Positions 1-13,029 of a stretch of DNA of 64,000 nucleotides are shown here, piece by piece (the stretch's first letter is position 1; the number at the start of each line of letters is the position of its first letter). The position numbers and the translations under genes are program-made. Source of the DNA: Acidimicrobiia bacterium (lineage in GTDB: Bacteria > Actinomycetota > Acidimicrobiia > Acidimicrobiales > Aldehydirespiratoraceae); the NCBI GenBank assembly GCA_022821685.1, contig JAJEDD010000042.1:61102-125101 (forward strand). Reading direction: 5' to 3'. The notes beneath the pieces are model-generated. The model made no database searches, had not been told where the DNA came from, and saw only the letters and a list, made by a program, of their open reading frames with translations.

Positions 1-48
1 GGGCGACCCGTGAGCGCAGCGAACAAGCGCGGGAGTGACAACGCCGCA
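1..48 (+). repeat. Dispersed intergenic repeat, partial copy cut by the window edge
   Basis: Contains CGTGAGCGCAGCGAACAAG followed by a GCGGGA-type end and a TGACAACGCCGC tail. The same order of motifs occurs in the copies near 22.6, 25.1, 38.2 and, inverted, 8.0, 36.7 and 39.3 kb. The left part of the element lies outside the window. Confidence 0.7.
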
Positions 49-119
49 CTGCGAGGCGCTTGGGAGCAAACCGCGCGTGTTCGAAAGTGCGATCCCAGCA
101 GTCTCGCTAGGGTCTACCC

Positions 120-1973
120 ATGGGACAGCTTCGATCGCACACCACCACCCAGGGCCGCAACATGGCCGGAGCCCGCGCCCTGTGGCGGGCCACCGGCATG
201 ACCGACGACGACTTCGACAAGCCGATCGTGGCGATAGCCAACTCCTTCACCCAGTTCGTGCCCGGCCATGTGCATCTGCGCAACCTCGGCAAGCTGGTGG
301 CCGACGAGATCGCGGCCGCGGGCGGGGTGGCCAAAGAGTTCAACACCATCGCAGTTGACGACGGCATCGCCATGGGCCACGGCGGGATGCTCTACAGCCT
401 GCCCAGCCGGGATCTGATCGCCGACTCGGTCGAGTACATGGTCAACGCCCACTGCGCCGACGCGCTGGTGTGCATATCCAACTGCGACAAGATCACCCCC
501 GGCATGTTGATCGCGGCCATGCGGCTCAACGTGCCCACCGTGTTCGTGTCGGGCGGGCCGATGGAGGCCGGCAAGACCAAGCTGGCCGGGGTGAGCGTGA
601 AACTCGACCTGATCAACCCGATGATCTCCGCCGGCGACTCCTCGGTCAGCGACGAGGACCTCCTGGAGATGGAGCGCTCGGCCTGCCCCACCTGCGGGTC
701 CTGCTCGGGCATGTTCACCGCCAACTCCATGAACTGCCTCACCGAGGCGCTGGGGCTGTCGCTGCCCGGCAACGGCACGGTGCTGGCCACCCACTCCGAC
801 CGCCGGGAGCTGTTCTGCGAGGCGGGCCGGCGGGTGGTGGATCTGGCCCGCCGCTGCTACGAGAAGGACGACGAGTCGGTGCTGCCCCGCTCGATCGCCA
901 CTAGGACCGCCTTCGAGAACGCCATGCGCCTCGACATCGCCATGGGCGGATCCACCAACACCGTGCTGCACATCCTGGCCGCGGCCCGAGAGGGCGAGGT
1001 GGACTTCACTATGGCCGACATCGACCGGCTCAGCCGCAGCACCCCCAATATCTGCAAGGTGGCCCCGTCCACCGCCGAGTTCCACGTCGAGGACGTGCAC
1101 CGGGCCGGGGGCATCATGGGCATCCTCGGCGAGCTCGACCGGGGCGGGCTGCTCGACACGTCGGTTTCGACGGTGCACTCCGCCACCCTGGCCGACGCGC
1201 TGGAGGTGTGGGACGTGATGCGCGGCCCCTCCAGCGAGGTGGTCGAGTTCTTCCGGGCCGGACCGGCCGGCATCCCCACCCAGGAAGCCTTCAGCCAGTC
1301 CACCCGCTGGCCGACGCTGGACCTTGACCGCGACCACGGCTGCATCCGCACGGTGGCCAACCCCTACAACGCCGACGGCGGGCTGGCCGTGCTCTACGGC
1401 AACATCGCGGCCGACGGCTGCATCGTCAAGACCGCCGGCGTGGACGAGTCGATCCTGCGGTTCTCGGGACCGGCGAGAGTGTTCGAGAGCCAGGACGAGG
1501 CCTGCGACGGGATCCTTGACGAAGAGCACGGGATACAGCCCGGCGACGTGGTGGTGGTGCGCTACGAGGGTCCCCGCGGCGGCCCCGGCATGCAGGAGAT
1601 GCTCTATCCCACGTCGTACATCAAGTCCCGCGGGCTGGGCAAACAGTGTGCGCTGCTCACCGACGGCCGATTCTCGGGGGGAACGTCGGGCCTGTCGATG
1701 GGCCACGCCTCGCCCGAGGCAGCCGAGGGCGGCGCCATCGCACTGGTCCGCGACGGCGACGTCATCGACATCGACATTCCCAACCGCACCGTGAACCTTC
1801 GGGTGGACGACGCCGAGCTCGACCGCCGCCGAGCCGCCGAGGACGCCCGCCCCGACGGCTGGAGGCCCCGCAACCGACAGCGCCAGGTGTCCGCCGCGCT
1901 GCGGGCCTACGCGGCCATGGCCACCTCCGCCGACAAGGGCGCAGTGCGCGACGTAGACCGTCTCAGTCCCTGA
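120..1973 (+). CDS. ilvD: Dihydroxy-acid dehydratase
   Basis: Dehydrates 2,3-dihydroxy-isovalerate and 2,3-dihydroxy-3-methylvalerate to the 2-keto acids of valine and isoleucine synthesis; cytosolic Fe-S enzyme. The 617-residue protein matches the long E. coli-type IlvD almost end to end: [20 protein letters not shown] at the N-terminus, [10 protein letters not shown] and [18 protein letters not shown] carrying the cluster cysteines, and [14 protein letters not shown] near the C-terminus. The ATG at 120 gives the family-typical start, although the ribosome site is weak. It stands alone here, without ilvBNC. The short C-terminal signature [11 protein letters not shown] is intact. Confidence 0.97.
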   Translation: MGQLRSHTTTQGRNMAGARALWRATGMTDDDFDKPIVAIANSFTQFVPGHVHLRNLGKLVADEIAAAGGVAKEFNTIAVDDGIAMGHGGMLYSLPSRDLIADSVEYMVNAHCADALVCISNCDKITPGMLIAAMRLNVPTVFVSGGPMEAGKTKLAGVSVKLDLINPMISAGDSSVSDEDLLEMERSACPTCGSCSGMFTANSMNCLTEALGLSLPGNGTVLATHSDRRELFCEAGRRVVDLARRCYEKDDESVLPRSIATRTAFENAMRLDIAMGGSTNTVLHILAAAREGEVDFTMADIDRLSRSTPNICKVAPSTAEFHVEDVHRAGGIMGILGELDRGGLLDTSVSTVHSATLADALEVWDVMRGPSSEVVEFFRAGPAGIPTQEAFSQSTRWPTLDLDRDHGCIRTVANPYNADGGLAVLYGNIAADGCIVKTAGVDESILRFSGPARVFESQDEACDGILDEEHGIQPGDVVVVRYEGPRGGPGMQEMLYPTSYIKSRGLGKQCALLTDGRFSGGTSGLSMGHASPEAAEGGAIALVRDGDVIDIDIPNRTVNLRVDDAELDRRRAAEDARPDGWRPRNRQRQVSAALRAYAAMATSADKGAVRDVDRLSP

Positions 1974-2162
1974 ATCATCCTCACGAGTTAGGATTCGTTT
2001 CGCTGGTTATTCGGCGACGATTGTGGGTCCAATTCACACAATCTCTTCGTCTGAATTTGTGCCGAATAAGACTGATCTACTGGCGTGGTTGTGGCTTATT
2101 CGTGATGTAACTATCGTTCGCTTCTTCCCCGACCTAATGACCGTTGAAAGGAAAGCGGACTA
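1974..2162. promoter_or_regulatory. AT-rich spacer, probable promoter of the next gene
   Basis: Clearly lower GC than the flanking genes. A 9-base inverted pair, TTATTCGGC near 2007 and GCCGAATAA near 2061, could be an operator or a long-loop hairpin. AAAGGAAAG just before 2163 is a good ribosome site. No RNA gene is recognisable. Confidence 0.4.
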
Positions 2163-2564
2163 GTGGTTAGACAAATGTCAGACGAACACAAGGCGGCCAA
2201 CGCCAAGGCTCGTTCCGAGAATAGGGCGGTTAGCACCTATCTCGAAGGCCTGGAATCGAACCGGCCCCGACCGGGCCGCAGGCGCACCGCCGAGTCCATT
2301 CAGAAGCGAATGGAAGCAATCAGCGAAGCCCTCGAGTCGGCCACACCGATACGCCGGGTCCAGCTCATCCAAGAGCGCATCGATCTTGAGCGGGCCTTGA
2401 CCGCGCCGGCGGAGATCGTCGATATCAGCGAACTCGAGGACGAATTCGTGTCGGTCGCCGTCTCATACAGCGGCCGAAAGGGAATCACCTACGCGGCATG
2501 GCGCGAGGTGGGAGTTCCTGCCGCAGTGCTCAAGCGAGCCGGCATCTCCCGCGGCGGCGCCTGA
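2163..2564 (+). CDS. Small conserved-looking protein of unknown function
   Basis: 133 residues, no signal peptide or membrane segment. The N-terminal half is charged and helical (about residues 5-85), with an Arg-rich patch NRPRPGRRRT. The C-terminal part, VSYSGRKGITYAAWREVGVP, reads like a small DNA-binding or helical-hairpin motif and resembles uncharacterised actinobacterial proteins known to me only as hypothetical. The GTG at 2163 is favoured because AAAGGAAAG sits about 9 bases upstream; an ATG at 2175 is the alternative. It has its own AT-rich leader and faces purB convergently, so it is probably monocistronic. Function not assigned. Confidence 0.7.
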   Translation: MVRQMSDEHKAANAKARSENRAVSTYLEGLESNRPRPGRRRTAESIQKRMEAISEALESATPIRRVQLIQERIDLERALTAPAEIVDISELEDEFVSVAVSYSGRKGITYAAWREVGVPAAVLKRAGISRGGA

Positions 2565-2664
2565 CGCAGAAGCCTCGAATAGAGGGGACCCTCGAGGGTT
2601 GGCTCGCGTCAATCCTCTGACAAGGCCACAGAGTTCTGGTCGCTGAAGCGACGGCAGGGGCTCT
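2565..2664. other. Short convergent spacer
   Basis: Lies between the converging stops of the small unknown gene and purB. It holds a perfect 12-base palindrome, ACCCTCGAGGGT, at 2588-2599, with no loop or T-run, so it is a poor intrinsic terminator. Confidence 0.35.
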
Positions 2665-4092
2665 TCACAATCGAACTTCGGCGGGCTGGATCGCGGCCTG
2701 CGGATGACGGGCCGCGATACCGCGGGCTGCCGCCACAACTCGCGCTGTCTGCTCCGGCGCCGTTCCCGCGAAGCGTTCAGGGTCGGCCACCAATCGCTCC
2801 AATTCGGCGCGGCCGAGCGGCACCCGCTCATCGGCCGCCAACCGGTCCAGCAGACCGTCGAGATCAACAGAATCATCTCCGGCTGCCTGCTGCGCGGCCC
2901 GTCGGGTGGGTTCGGCCAGCACGGCATGGGCCTGCTCGCGGCCCATCCCGGCCCGCACCAGCGCGGTGAGCAGCCCGGTGGTGGCCAGCAGCGGCAGATA
3001 GCGCTCGAACTCGGCGGCCACCGCGGCCTCGTTGATCTGAAGCTCCTCCAGCACTCCCAGCGCGGTGTGGAGCAGGCCGTCGGCGGCGCAGAAGGCGTCG
3101 GGAATCATCACCCGCCGTGCCGCCGAGCAGCTCACATCGCCCTCGTTCCACTGCCGGCCCGCCAGCGAGGCCGCCATGGCCAGATGGCCGTCGAGCACCG
3201 CCGCCAGCGCGCCGATGCGCTCCGAAGAGCGGGCGTTGGCCTTGTGGGGCATGGCCGACGAGCCGACCTGGCCGTCGCGGAACCCCTCCGACACCAGCCC
3301 GTGGCCGGCCATGAGCCGCACCGTGGTGGCCAGCGACGTCGGACCCGACACGGCCTGCACCAGCGCGGCCACCACGTCGAGGTCCAGCGAGCGGGGGTAG
3401 ATCTGGCCTGAGGCATCGAGTACCGCGCCGAAGCCGAGATGCTCGGCCACCAGGCGCTCCAACTCGTCGACCGCCTCCGGCGAGCCGAGCAGGTCGAGCT
3501 GGTCGCCGCGGGTGCCGACCGCTCCCTTGATGCCCCGCAGCGGGTAGCGGTCCAGCAGTTCTGTGATCCGGACGTATCCGAGCATCGTCTCGGATGCCGC
3601 GTCGGCGAGCCGCTTGCCCACGGTGGTGGCCTGCGCAGCCACGTTGTGGGTGCGGGCCACCATCACCGTTGAGGCGTGGGCCTCGGCCCGCTCCGCCAGC
3701 CGGGCGATCAGCGCCACCAGGTCGTCGCGGACAATCTGCAGCGAATCGCGGAGCAGCAGCTGCTCGGTGTTCTCGGTGACGTCGCGCGACGTCATGCCCA
3801 GATGGATGGACTCGTGGCCTGCCAGGGCGCAGAACTCGTCGATCCGGGCCTTCACGTCGTGGCGGGTGACCGCCTCTCGTGCCGCTATCGACTCAAGGTC
3901 GACCACCTCCAGCACCGCGGCGTAGTCATCGACGACGGCCCGATCGACGTCGAGCCCCAGGTTGCGCTGAGCCTCCAGCACCGCCAGCCACAGCCGGCGC
4001 TCCAGCACCACCCGGCGCTCGGGCGACCACAGCGCCCGCATCCGCTCGCTGGCGTAGCGGCCCGCCAGAACGTTGGCCATGCCGGTGTCCAC
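2665..4092 (-). CDS. purB: Adenylosuccinate lyase
   Basis: Splits adenylosuccinate to AMP and fumarate, and SAICAR to AICAR, in purine synthesis. The fumarate-lyase signature GSSAMPHKANARSSERI is present near residue 275, with HESIHLGMTSRDVTEN (substrate-binding His and Ser/Thr) near residue 95 and ARTHNVAAQATTVGKRL near 145. Length of 475 residues is normal. A GTG start at 4092 leaves 10 bases after the purA stop; an internal ATG four codons later is an alternative. Last gene of the leftward operon that begins at dnaK; directly follows purA, which makes its substrate. Confidence 0.95.
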   Translation of the reverse strand: MDTGMANVLAGRYASERMRALWSPERRVVLERRLWLAVLEAQRNLGLDVDRAVVDDYAAVLEVVDLESIAAREAVTRHDVKARIDEFCALAGHESIHLGMTSRDVTENTEQLLLRDSLQIVRDDLVALIARLAERAEAHASTVMVARTHNVAAQATTVGKRLADAASETMLGYVRITELLDRYPLRGIKGAVGTRGDQLDLLGSPEAVDELERLVAEHLGFGAVLDASGQIYPRSLDLDVVAALVQAVSGPTSLATTVRLMAGHGLVSEGFRDGQVGSSAMPHKANARSSERIGALAAVLDGHLAMAASLAGRQWNEGDVSCSAARRVMIPDAFCAADGLLHTALGVLEELQINEAAVAAEFERYLPLLATTGLLTALVRAGMGREQAHAVLAEPTRRAAQQAAGDDSVDLDGLLDRLAADERVPLGRAELERLVADPERFAGTAPEQTARVVAAARGIAARHPQAAIQPAEVRL

Positions 4093-4102
4093 TGCTCGGC
4101 CC

Positions 4103-7929
<3,827 letters not shown>

Positions 7930-7930
7930 A

Positions 7931-8434
7931 TCAGTCGCTCCTTAGTTTCCCGCTCTTGTTCGCTGTGCTCGCGGGCCCCTCGGGCCACGGCCTCACCAGC
8001 TCGGCCTCTGGCGATCCGACGGGTTCGACCACCGAGGCGGGGCCACGGGTGGCCCGGTAGATGGTGACCGCCCGGCTGGATGCGACCGCGGGCAGCCGCA
8101 CGCCGGGGTTGAAGCCGCGGGCTGCCAACTCGGCCGACTGGCGCTCATGGGCCCGGCGGGCATCGTCGAGCTCGACCTGCAGCTCGGCCACGGCCGCCTC
8201 CAACTCCAGGACTCGCTGCACCCCGGCCAGGTTGAGGCCCTCGTCGGTGAGCTCGGCGATGCGCTCGAGCAGGGCGAGGTCGGCGTCGCTGTAGCGGCGG
8301 CTGCCGCCCGCAGTCCTCGCCGGCGCCAGCAGGCCCCTGCGCTCGTAGATGCGCAGCGTCTGGGGGTGGACCCCGGCCAGCTCGGCGGCCACCGATATCA
8401 CGTATACGGCCTTGTGGAAGCGGTCGTCAGTCAT
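7931..8434 (-). CDS. hspR: Heat-shock repressor HspR (MerR family)
   Basis: Represses dnaK operons in actinobacteria and is thought to need DnaK as co-repressor. The N-terminal MerR winged helix is clear: YVISVAAELAGVHPQTLRIY, ERRGLLAPART, GGSRRYSDADLALLERI. A coiled coil follows (about residues 75-105). The position between dnaJ and clpB is the classical actinobacterial arrangement. The last roughly 25 residues are encoded by an inverted copy of the dispersed repeat described at 7947-8008, so the tail is probably acquired and may not be functional. Confidence 0.93.
   Translation of the reverse strand: MTDDRFHKAVYVISVAAELAGVHPQTLRIYERRGLLAPARTAGGSRRYSDADLALLERIAELTDEGLNLAGVQRVLELEAAVAELQVELDDARRAHERQSAELAARGFNPGVRLPAVASSRAVTIYRATRGPASVVEPVGSPEAELVRPWPEGPASTANKSGKLRSD
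7947..8008 (-). repeat. Dispersed repeat copy inside the 3' end of hspR
   Basis: Reverse complement of the family consensus: TTCCCGCTCTTGTTCGCTG, then CTCGGGCCACGGCCTC and AGCTCGGCCTC in the same order and spacing as the copies at 22.5 and 25.1 kb. It encodes the C-terminus of HspR, one of the few places where the element is coding. Confidence 0.75.
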
Positions 8435-8489
8435 GTCTGTTCTCCGTGTTGCGTGGGTTGCGTGCTGGTTGCGTTCAGGTCTGTTCGAT

Positions 8490-9584
8490 TCATGGCTTGA
8501 GGTGGGCCCTCGGGTCTTCGCCGTCGGCGGCGGCGAAGGCCTCCACCGCCGCCCTCTGCTCGTCGGACAGGTTCTGGGGCACCGCCACCTCGACGTCGAC
8601 GATGAGGTCGGCGCCGCCGTTGGCGCCGCTGGCCGGGATGCGCAGGCGTCGCCCGGTCTGGGTGCCAGGCGGGATGCGGATGGTCACCGTGGCACCGTCG
8701 AGGGTGGGCACCGGGATCTCGGCGCCCAGCGCAGCCTCCGAGAAGCTGACCGGCACAGTCAGCGTGAGGTTCTTGCCGTCGCGCCCGAACAGCCGGTGCG
8801 GCTTGACCTGGACCCGCACGTACAGGTCGCCGGGTCTGCCGCCCGCACCCTGACCCGGCGCGCCCCGGCCGCTGAGCTTGATGCGCTGCCCGTCGCTCAC
8901 CCCGGCCGGCACCCGGGTCCTGACCTCGCGGCGGCGGTGTTCGATGCCCCGCCCGGCGCAGGCGCCGCAGGGGTCGTCGATGACGGTGCCCCGTCCGGCG
9001 CAGGCCGCACAGGGCCGGCTGAACGAGAACAGGCCCTGGTTCTCGTCGTTCACTCCGGTGCCCGAGCAGGTCAGGCACGGGCGCGGCTTCGACGGGGGGT
9101 TGGCTCCGAGACCCTCGCAGGTCCGGCAGCGGGCCTCGCCGGTCACCGGCACCGCTACGGTGGCGCCCGACACCGCGTCGGCGAAGTCGAGCTTCACCTC
9201 GGTCTCGACGTCCGCGCCCCGTTGGGCGGCACCGCGGCGGCGGCCGAAGAGATCGCCGAGAAGGTTGCCGAGCCCGCCCGGCTGCTCGAAGTCGACGTTG
9301 AAGCCGCCTGCGGGACCGGGACCGAACCCACTGCCCACAGGGCCGAGCCGGCGTACCTCGTCGTAGGACTTGCGCTTGGCGGCGTCGCCGAGCACGTCGT
9401 AGGCCGAGGCCACCTCCTTGAAGCGCTCCTCCACCGCCTCGTCGCCGGGGTTGGCGTCGGGATGCAGCTTCTTGGCCAGGCTGCGATAGGCCTTGGCGAT
9501 GTCGGAGGCCGAGGCGTCCGCAGCCACACCGAGGATCTTGTAATAATCCTTCTCGAACCATTCCCGCTGGGGCTCCACGCTCAC
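8490..9584 (-). CDS. dnaJ: Chaperone protein DnaJ
   Basis: Hsp40 co-chaperone that stimulates DnaK ATPase and delivers substrates. J-domain at about residues 13-75 with the HPD motif in KKLHPDANPGDE. A short Gly-rich linker follows, then four zinc motifs CRTCEGLG, CLTCSGTG, CAACAGRG and CGACAGRG, then the beta-sandwich substrate-binding domain. 364 residues. The ATG at 9584 gives an N-terminus that begins just before the J-domain (WFEKDYYKILGV). Lies between grpE and hspR in the same operon. Confidence 0.96.
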   Translation of the reverse strand: MSVEPQREWFEKDYYKILGVAADASASDIAKAYRSLAKKLHPDANPGDEAVEERFKEVASAYDVLGDAAKRKSYDEVRRLGPVGSGFGPGPAGGFNVDFEQPGGLGNLLGDLFGRRRGAAQRGADVETEVKLDFADAVSGATVAVPVTGEARCRTCEGLGANPPSKPRPCLTCSGTGVNDENQGLFSFSRPCAACAGRGTVIDDPCGACAGRGIEHRRREVRTRVPAGVSDGQRIKLSGRGAPGQGAGGRPGDLYVRVQVKPHRLFGRDGKNLTLTVPVSFSEAALGAEIPVPTLDGATVTIRIPPGTQTGRRLRIPASGANGGADLIVDVEVAVPQNLSDEQRAAVEAFAAADGEDPRAHLKP

Positions 9585-9620
9585 CTCCCTGTTGCTTCTT
9601 GGTCTTCGTTCGTGTTGTTC

Positions 9621-10226
9621 TCAGCCCCGAACCTTCACCATGGCCGGGCGCAGCACCCGGCCGTTCCAGGCGTAGCCGGTGCGCAGCACCTCGGCCACAG
9701 CCGGGCCGTCGGCACCGTCACCACCGGATTCCTCGCTCATCACCGCCTCGTGGAAGCCGGGATCGAAGGGCTCGTCCACCGTGCCCAGCACGGTGAGGCC
9801 CTCCGCCGACAGCACACCCAGCAGCTGCGACTGCAGCGCCTCGATGCCCTCCACACCCTGGCCGACCGCCGCCTCGCAGGCGTCGAGCACCACCAGCAGT
9901 TCCTTGGCCAGCCGCGAGGCGGCCTGCGCCACCAGGTCGGTGTTGCGCTTCATGGTCTGGCGCCGGAAGTTGGTGAACTCCGCGGTGACCCGCTGGAGGT
10001 CCTCCAGGTAGGCGTCCCGCTCCGCCATCACCGCGGCCAAGTCGGACTCGGCCCCGGAGTTTGACTCGTCTGCTGCATCCGTCGGCTCGGCGGCTGCGAA
10101 CTCGGCCTGCTCTGCGTCCGGCACCAGCTGGGCGGTCACAGACTCGGCCCCATCGCCTGTGTCGGCGGCGGCTTCGACAGCCTCGTCGGGCGCAGACTCG
10201 CCGGGGTCGGGCGACGGTGCGCTCAC
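9621..10226 (-). CDS. grpE: Nucleotide exchange factor GrpE
   Basis: Releases ADP from DnaK. The first 60 or so residues are acidic and low-complexity, then a coiled-coil helix ([20 protein letters not shown]) and the C-terminal beta domain ending [18 protein letters not shown], the usual GrpE finish. The GTG start overlaps the dnaK TGA by one GTGA tetranucleotide at 10223-10226, showing translational coupling. 201 residues. Confidence 0.95.
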   Translation of the reverse strand: MSAPSPDPGESAPDEAVEAAADTGDGAESVTAQLVPDAEQAEFAAAEPTDAADESNSGAESDLAAVMAERDAYLEDLQRVTAEFTNFRRQTMKRNTDLVAQAASRLAKELLVVLDACEAAVGQGVEGIEALQSQLLGVLSAEGLTVLGTVDEPFDPGFHEAVMSEESGGDGADGPAVAEVLRTGYAWNGRVLRPAMVKVRG

Positions 10227-12043
10227 GCCGTCTCGCGGTCGTCGTCGACGATCTCAGCCTCGACCACGTCGTCGTCAGCGGGCGCCTCGGCCTCGCGCTC
10301 GGCCGCGGCGGCCGCCTCGTACAGCCTCTGGCCGAACTCCTGGCTGGCCGCCATGAGCGCCTCGGTGGCCGACTTGACCGCCTCGATGTCATCGCCCTCC
10401 AGCGCGCTGCGCAGGTCGGCGAGCTTCGAGTTGATCGTCTCCTTCTCGTCGTCTGACACCGCCTCGGCCTGATCGGCGAGCAGCTTCTCGGTCTGGTACA
10501 GCAGGGTGTCGGCCGTGTTGCGCACCTCGGCCTCCTCGCGCCGCTGCTGATCCTCTGCGGCGTGGGCCTCGGCATCGGCCACCATCTGCTCGATGACGTC
10601 GGAGTCGAGCGACGACTGCCCCGTGATGGTCATCGACTGCTCCTTGCCGGTGGCCTTGTCTTGGGCGCTGACGTGGACGATGCCGTTGGCGTCGATATCG
10701 AAGGTCACCTCGATCTGGGGCATGCCCCGGGGGGCCGGCGGCAGATCGACCAGCTGGAACTTGCCCAGGGTCTTGTTGTAGGCGGCCATCTGCCTCTCGC
10801 CCTGCAGCACATGGATCTCCACCGAGGGCTGGCCGTCCTCGGCAGTGGTGAAGATCTCGCTCTTGCGGGTGGGGATGGTGGTGTTGCGCTCGATGAGGGT
10901 GGTCATCACGCCGCCCTTGGTCTCGATGCCCAGCGACAGCGGGGTCACGTCGAGCAGCAGCACATCCTTGACCTCGCCCTTGAGCACGCCGGCCTGGATG
11001 GCCGCGCCGACGGCGACCACCTCATCAGGGTTGACCGTCTTGTTGGGCTCGCGCCCGGTCATCTCCTGCACCAGCTCGGCCACCGCCGGCATGCGGGTCG
11101 ATCCGCCCACCAGCACGACGTGGTCGATATCGCCCTTGGCCACTCCCGCGTCTTTGATGGCCCGCTCGAACGGGCCCCGGCAGCGCTGCAGCAGCGCGGC
11201 GGTCAGCTCCTGGAACTTGGCCCGGCTCAGCGTGTAGTCGAGGTGCAGCGGACCCTGGTCGGTGGCGGTCACGAAGGGCAGGTTGATCTGCGACGACGGG
11301 GTCTGCGACAGCTCGATCTTGGCCTTCTCGGCCGCCTCCTTGAGGCGCTGCATGGCCATGGCGTCGCCGGACAGGTCCACGCCGTGGTCGCCCTTGAACG
11401 ACGCCACCAGCCAGCCGATCACGGCCTCGTCCCAGTCGTCGCCGCCGAGCTTGGTGTCGCCGGAGGTGGACTTCACCTCGAACACGCCGTCGCCGAGCTC
11501 CAGCACCGACACGTCGAAGGTGCCGCCGCCGAGGTCGAACACCAGGATGGTCTGGTCGGCGGACTCCTTGTCGAGCCCGTAGGCCAGTGCGGCCGCGGTG
11601 GGCTCGTTGATGATCCGCAAGACTTCGAGGCCGGCAATCTTGCCGGCCTCGTTGGTGGCGGTGCGCTGGGCGTCGTCGAAGTAGGCGGGCACGGTGATCA
11701 CCGCCTGCGTCACCGTGTCGCCGAGGTACTCCTCTGCGTCACGCTTGAGCTTCATCAGCACCCGGGCCGAGATCTCCTGGGCGGTGTAGCTCTTGTCGTC
11801 GATGTCGGACTTCTTGGCCGTGCCCATTTCGCGCTTCACCGAGCGGATGGTGCGCTTGGGGTTGGTGATGGCTTGGCGCTTGGCCACCTCGCCCACCAGC
11901 ACCTCGCCGTCGTTGCTGAAGGCCACGACGGAGGGGGTGGTGCGAGATCCCTCGGCGTTGGGGATGACGACGGGATCGCCGCCCTCGAGGACGCTCACTA
12001 CAGAATTGGTGGTACCGAGGTCGATACCGACAGCCTTGGGCAT
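10223..12043 (-). CDS. dnaK: Molecular chaperone DnaK (Hsp70)
   Basis: ATP-driven holdase/foldase. The actin-like ATPase domain has [13 protein letters not shown] at the N-terminus, [19 protein letters not shown] and [12 protein letters not shown]. The linker [19 protein letters not shown] and the peptide-binding domain follow, and the C-terminus ends in an Ala/Glu-rich tail with [12 protein letters not shown]. 606 residues is normal for actinobacteria. First gene of the leftward heat-shock operon; its promoter region is shared with gpmA. Confidence 0.98.
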   Translation of the reverse strand: MPKAVGIDLGTTNSVVSVLEGGDPVVIPNAEGSRTTPSVVAFSNDGEVLVGEVAKRQAITNPKRTIRSVKREMGTAKKSDIDDKSYTAQEISARVLMKLKRDAEEYLGDTVTQAVITVPAYFDDAQRTATNEAGKIAGLEVLRIINEPTAAALAYGLDKESADQTILVFDLGGGTFDVSVLELGDGVFEVKSTSGDTKLGGDDWDEAVIGWLVASFKGDHGVDLSGDAMAMQRLKEAAEKAKIELSQTPSSQINLPFVTATDQGPLHLDYTLSRAKFQELTAALLQRCRGPFERAIKDAGVAKGDIDHVVLVGGSTRMPAVAELVQEMTGREPNKTVNPDEVVAVGAAIQAGVLKGEVKDVLLLDVTPLSLGIETKGGVMTTLIERNTTIPTRKSEIFTTAEDGQPSVEIHVLQGERQMAAYNKTLGKFQLVDLPPAPRGMPQIEVTFDIDANGIVHVSAQDKATGKEQSMTITGQSSLDSDVIEQMVADAEAHAAEDQQRREEAEVRNTADTLLYQTEKLLADQAEAVSDDEKETINSKLADLRSALEGDDIEAVKSATEALMAASQEFGQRLYEAAAAAEREAEAPADDDVVEAEIVDDDRETA

Positions 12044-12171
12044 GGTGGGGTTCCTTTCGTTTGGTACCTAACCTTTGAACGCTCAGGCTAGCTAAGTTGA
12101 TTTGTATTTCAAACAAAATATGGGTCATTCTTTATCAACTTTTGGTGGGCCGGTTGGAGTACCTTGGCCCC
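12044..12171. promoter_or_regulatory. Divergent promoter region between dnaK and gpmA
   Basis: AT-rich against GC-rich flanks. A perfect 8-base inverted pair, AAGTTGAT at 12094-12101 and ATCAACTT at 12134-12141, brackets a candidate leftward promoter (TTGAAA, 16 bases, TAGCCT on the minus strand). The canonical HspR site (CTTGAGT, 7 bases, ACTCAAG) is not present. The paired TTGA-containing half-sites may be a diverged operator, but that is inference. GAAAGGA is the dnaK ribosome site. Confidence 0.45.
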
Positions 12172-12942
12172 ATGGCCCACAATCTGATCCTGCTGCGCCA
12201 CGGCCGCAGCACCTGGAACGACAAGAACCTGTTCACCGGCTGGTACGACTGCGAGCTGAGCGAAGCGGGACGGGCCGAGGCCCACCGGGCCGCCGAGCTA
12301 CTGGCCGCTGCCGGCCTGCTGCCCGCCGCGGTGCACACATCGGTGCTGCGGCGGGCTGTCGAGACGACCCGGATCGTGCTCGACGATCTCGGCCTCGCCT
12401 CGCTGGCGGTGCGACATAGCTGGCGCCTCAACGAGCGCCACTACGGCGACCTGACCGGGCTCGACAAGGCCGCCACCCGCAAAGCCCACGGCGACGAGCA
12501 GTTGCAGCGCTGGCGACGCGGCTACGACACCCCGCCCCCTCCGATCCGGCCCGACAACGAGTTCAACCCCAACACCTCGCCGCGGTACGCCGACCTGGCG
12601 CCGGGAACGATCCCGCTCGCCGAGAGCCTCGCCGACGTGCTGGCGCGAATGCTGCCCTACTGGCGCGGCGAGATCGTGGCCGACCTGCGCCTTGGTGGCA
12701 CCGTGCTGGTCTCAGCCCACGGCAACAGCCTGCGCGCCCTGGCCAAGCACCTCGACCGGATCCCCAACGACGACATCGGCGCCCTCAACATCCCCACCGG
12801 GATGCCCCTGCACTACGAACTGGGCCCCGACATGTTCCCCACCGAGGCCAAGCACCCCCTCGCGCGCGCCCTGGATCCAGCCGCCGCAGTCGCAGCAGCA
12901 GCAGAAGTAGCCGCCCAAGCCACCAGCCCCCACACGGCCTGA
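12172..12942 (+). CDS. gpmA: 2,3-bisphosphoglycerate-dependent phosphoglycerate mutase
   Basis: Interconverts 3- and 2-phosphoglycerate in glycolysis. The start at 12172 gives MAHNLILLRHGRSTWN, with the catalytic His in LLRHG. Further motifs are NLFTGWYDCELSEAG, the ERHYGDLTGLDKA active-site segment and VSAHGNSLRALAKHLD with the second His. 256 residues, with an Ala-rich tail. The open frame extends 25 codons upstream but lacks homology there. Divergent from dnaK. Confidence 0.95.
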   Translation: MAHNLILLRHGRSTWNDKNLFTGWYDCELSEAGRAEAHRAAELLAAAGLLPAAVHTSVLRRAVETTRIVLDDLGLASLAVRHSWRLNERHYGDLTGLDKAATRKAHGDEQLQRWRRGYDTPPPPIRPDNEFNPNTSPRYADLAPGTIPLAESLADVLARMLPYWRGEIVADLRLGGTVLVSAHGNSLRALAKHLDRIPNDDIGALNIPTGMPLHYELGPDMFPTEAKHPLARALDPAAAVAAAAEVAAQATSPHTA

Positions 12943-13029
12943 GGGGGCACGGCCCGGTAGGCCGGCGAGTGGCGGCGAAGCCTCGTCGATCGAACGGCCT
13001 CGGCGACAGGTCCCGCTGGCCGGGGATGC

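Noticed and set aside
114..1706. Long open frame antisense to ilvD
   Set aside because: High-GC shadow frame: repetitive Gly/His/Val composition, no motifs, and ilvD is certain on the other strand.
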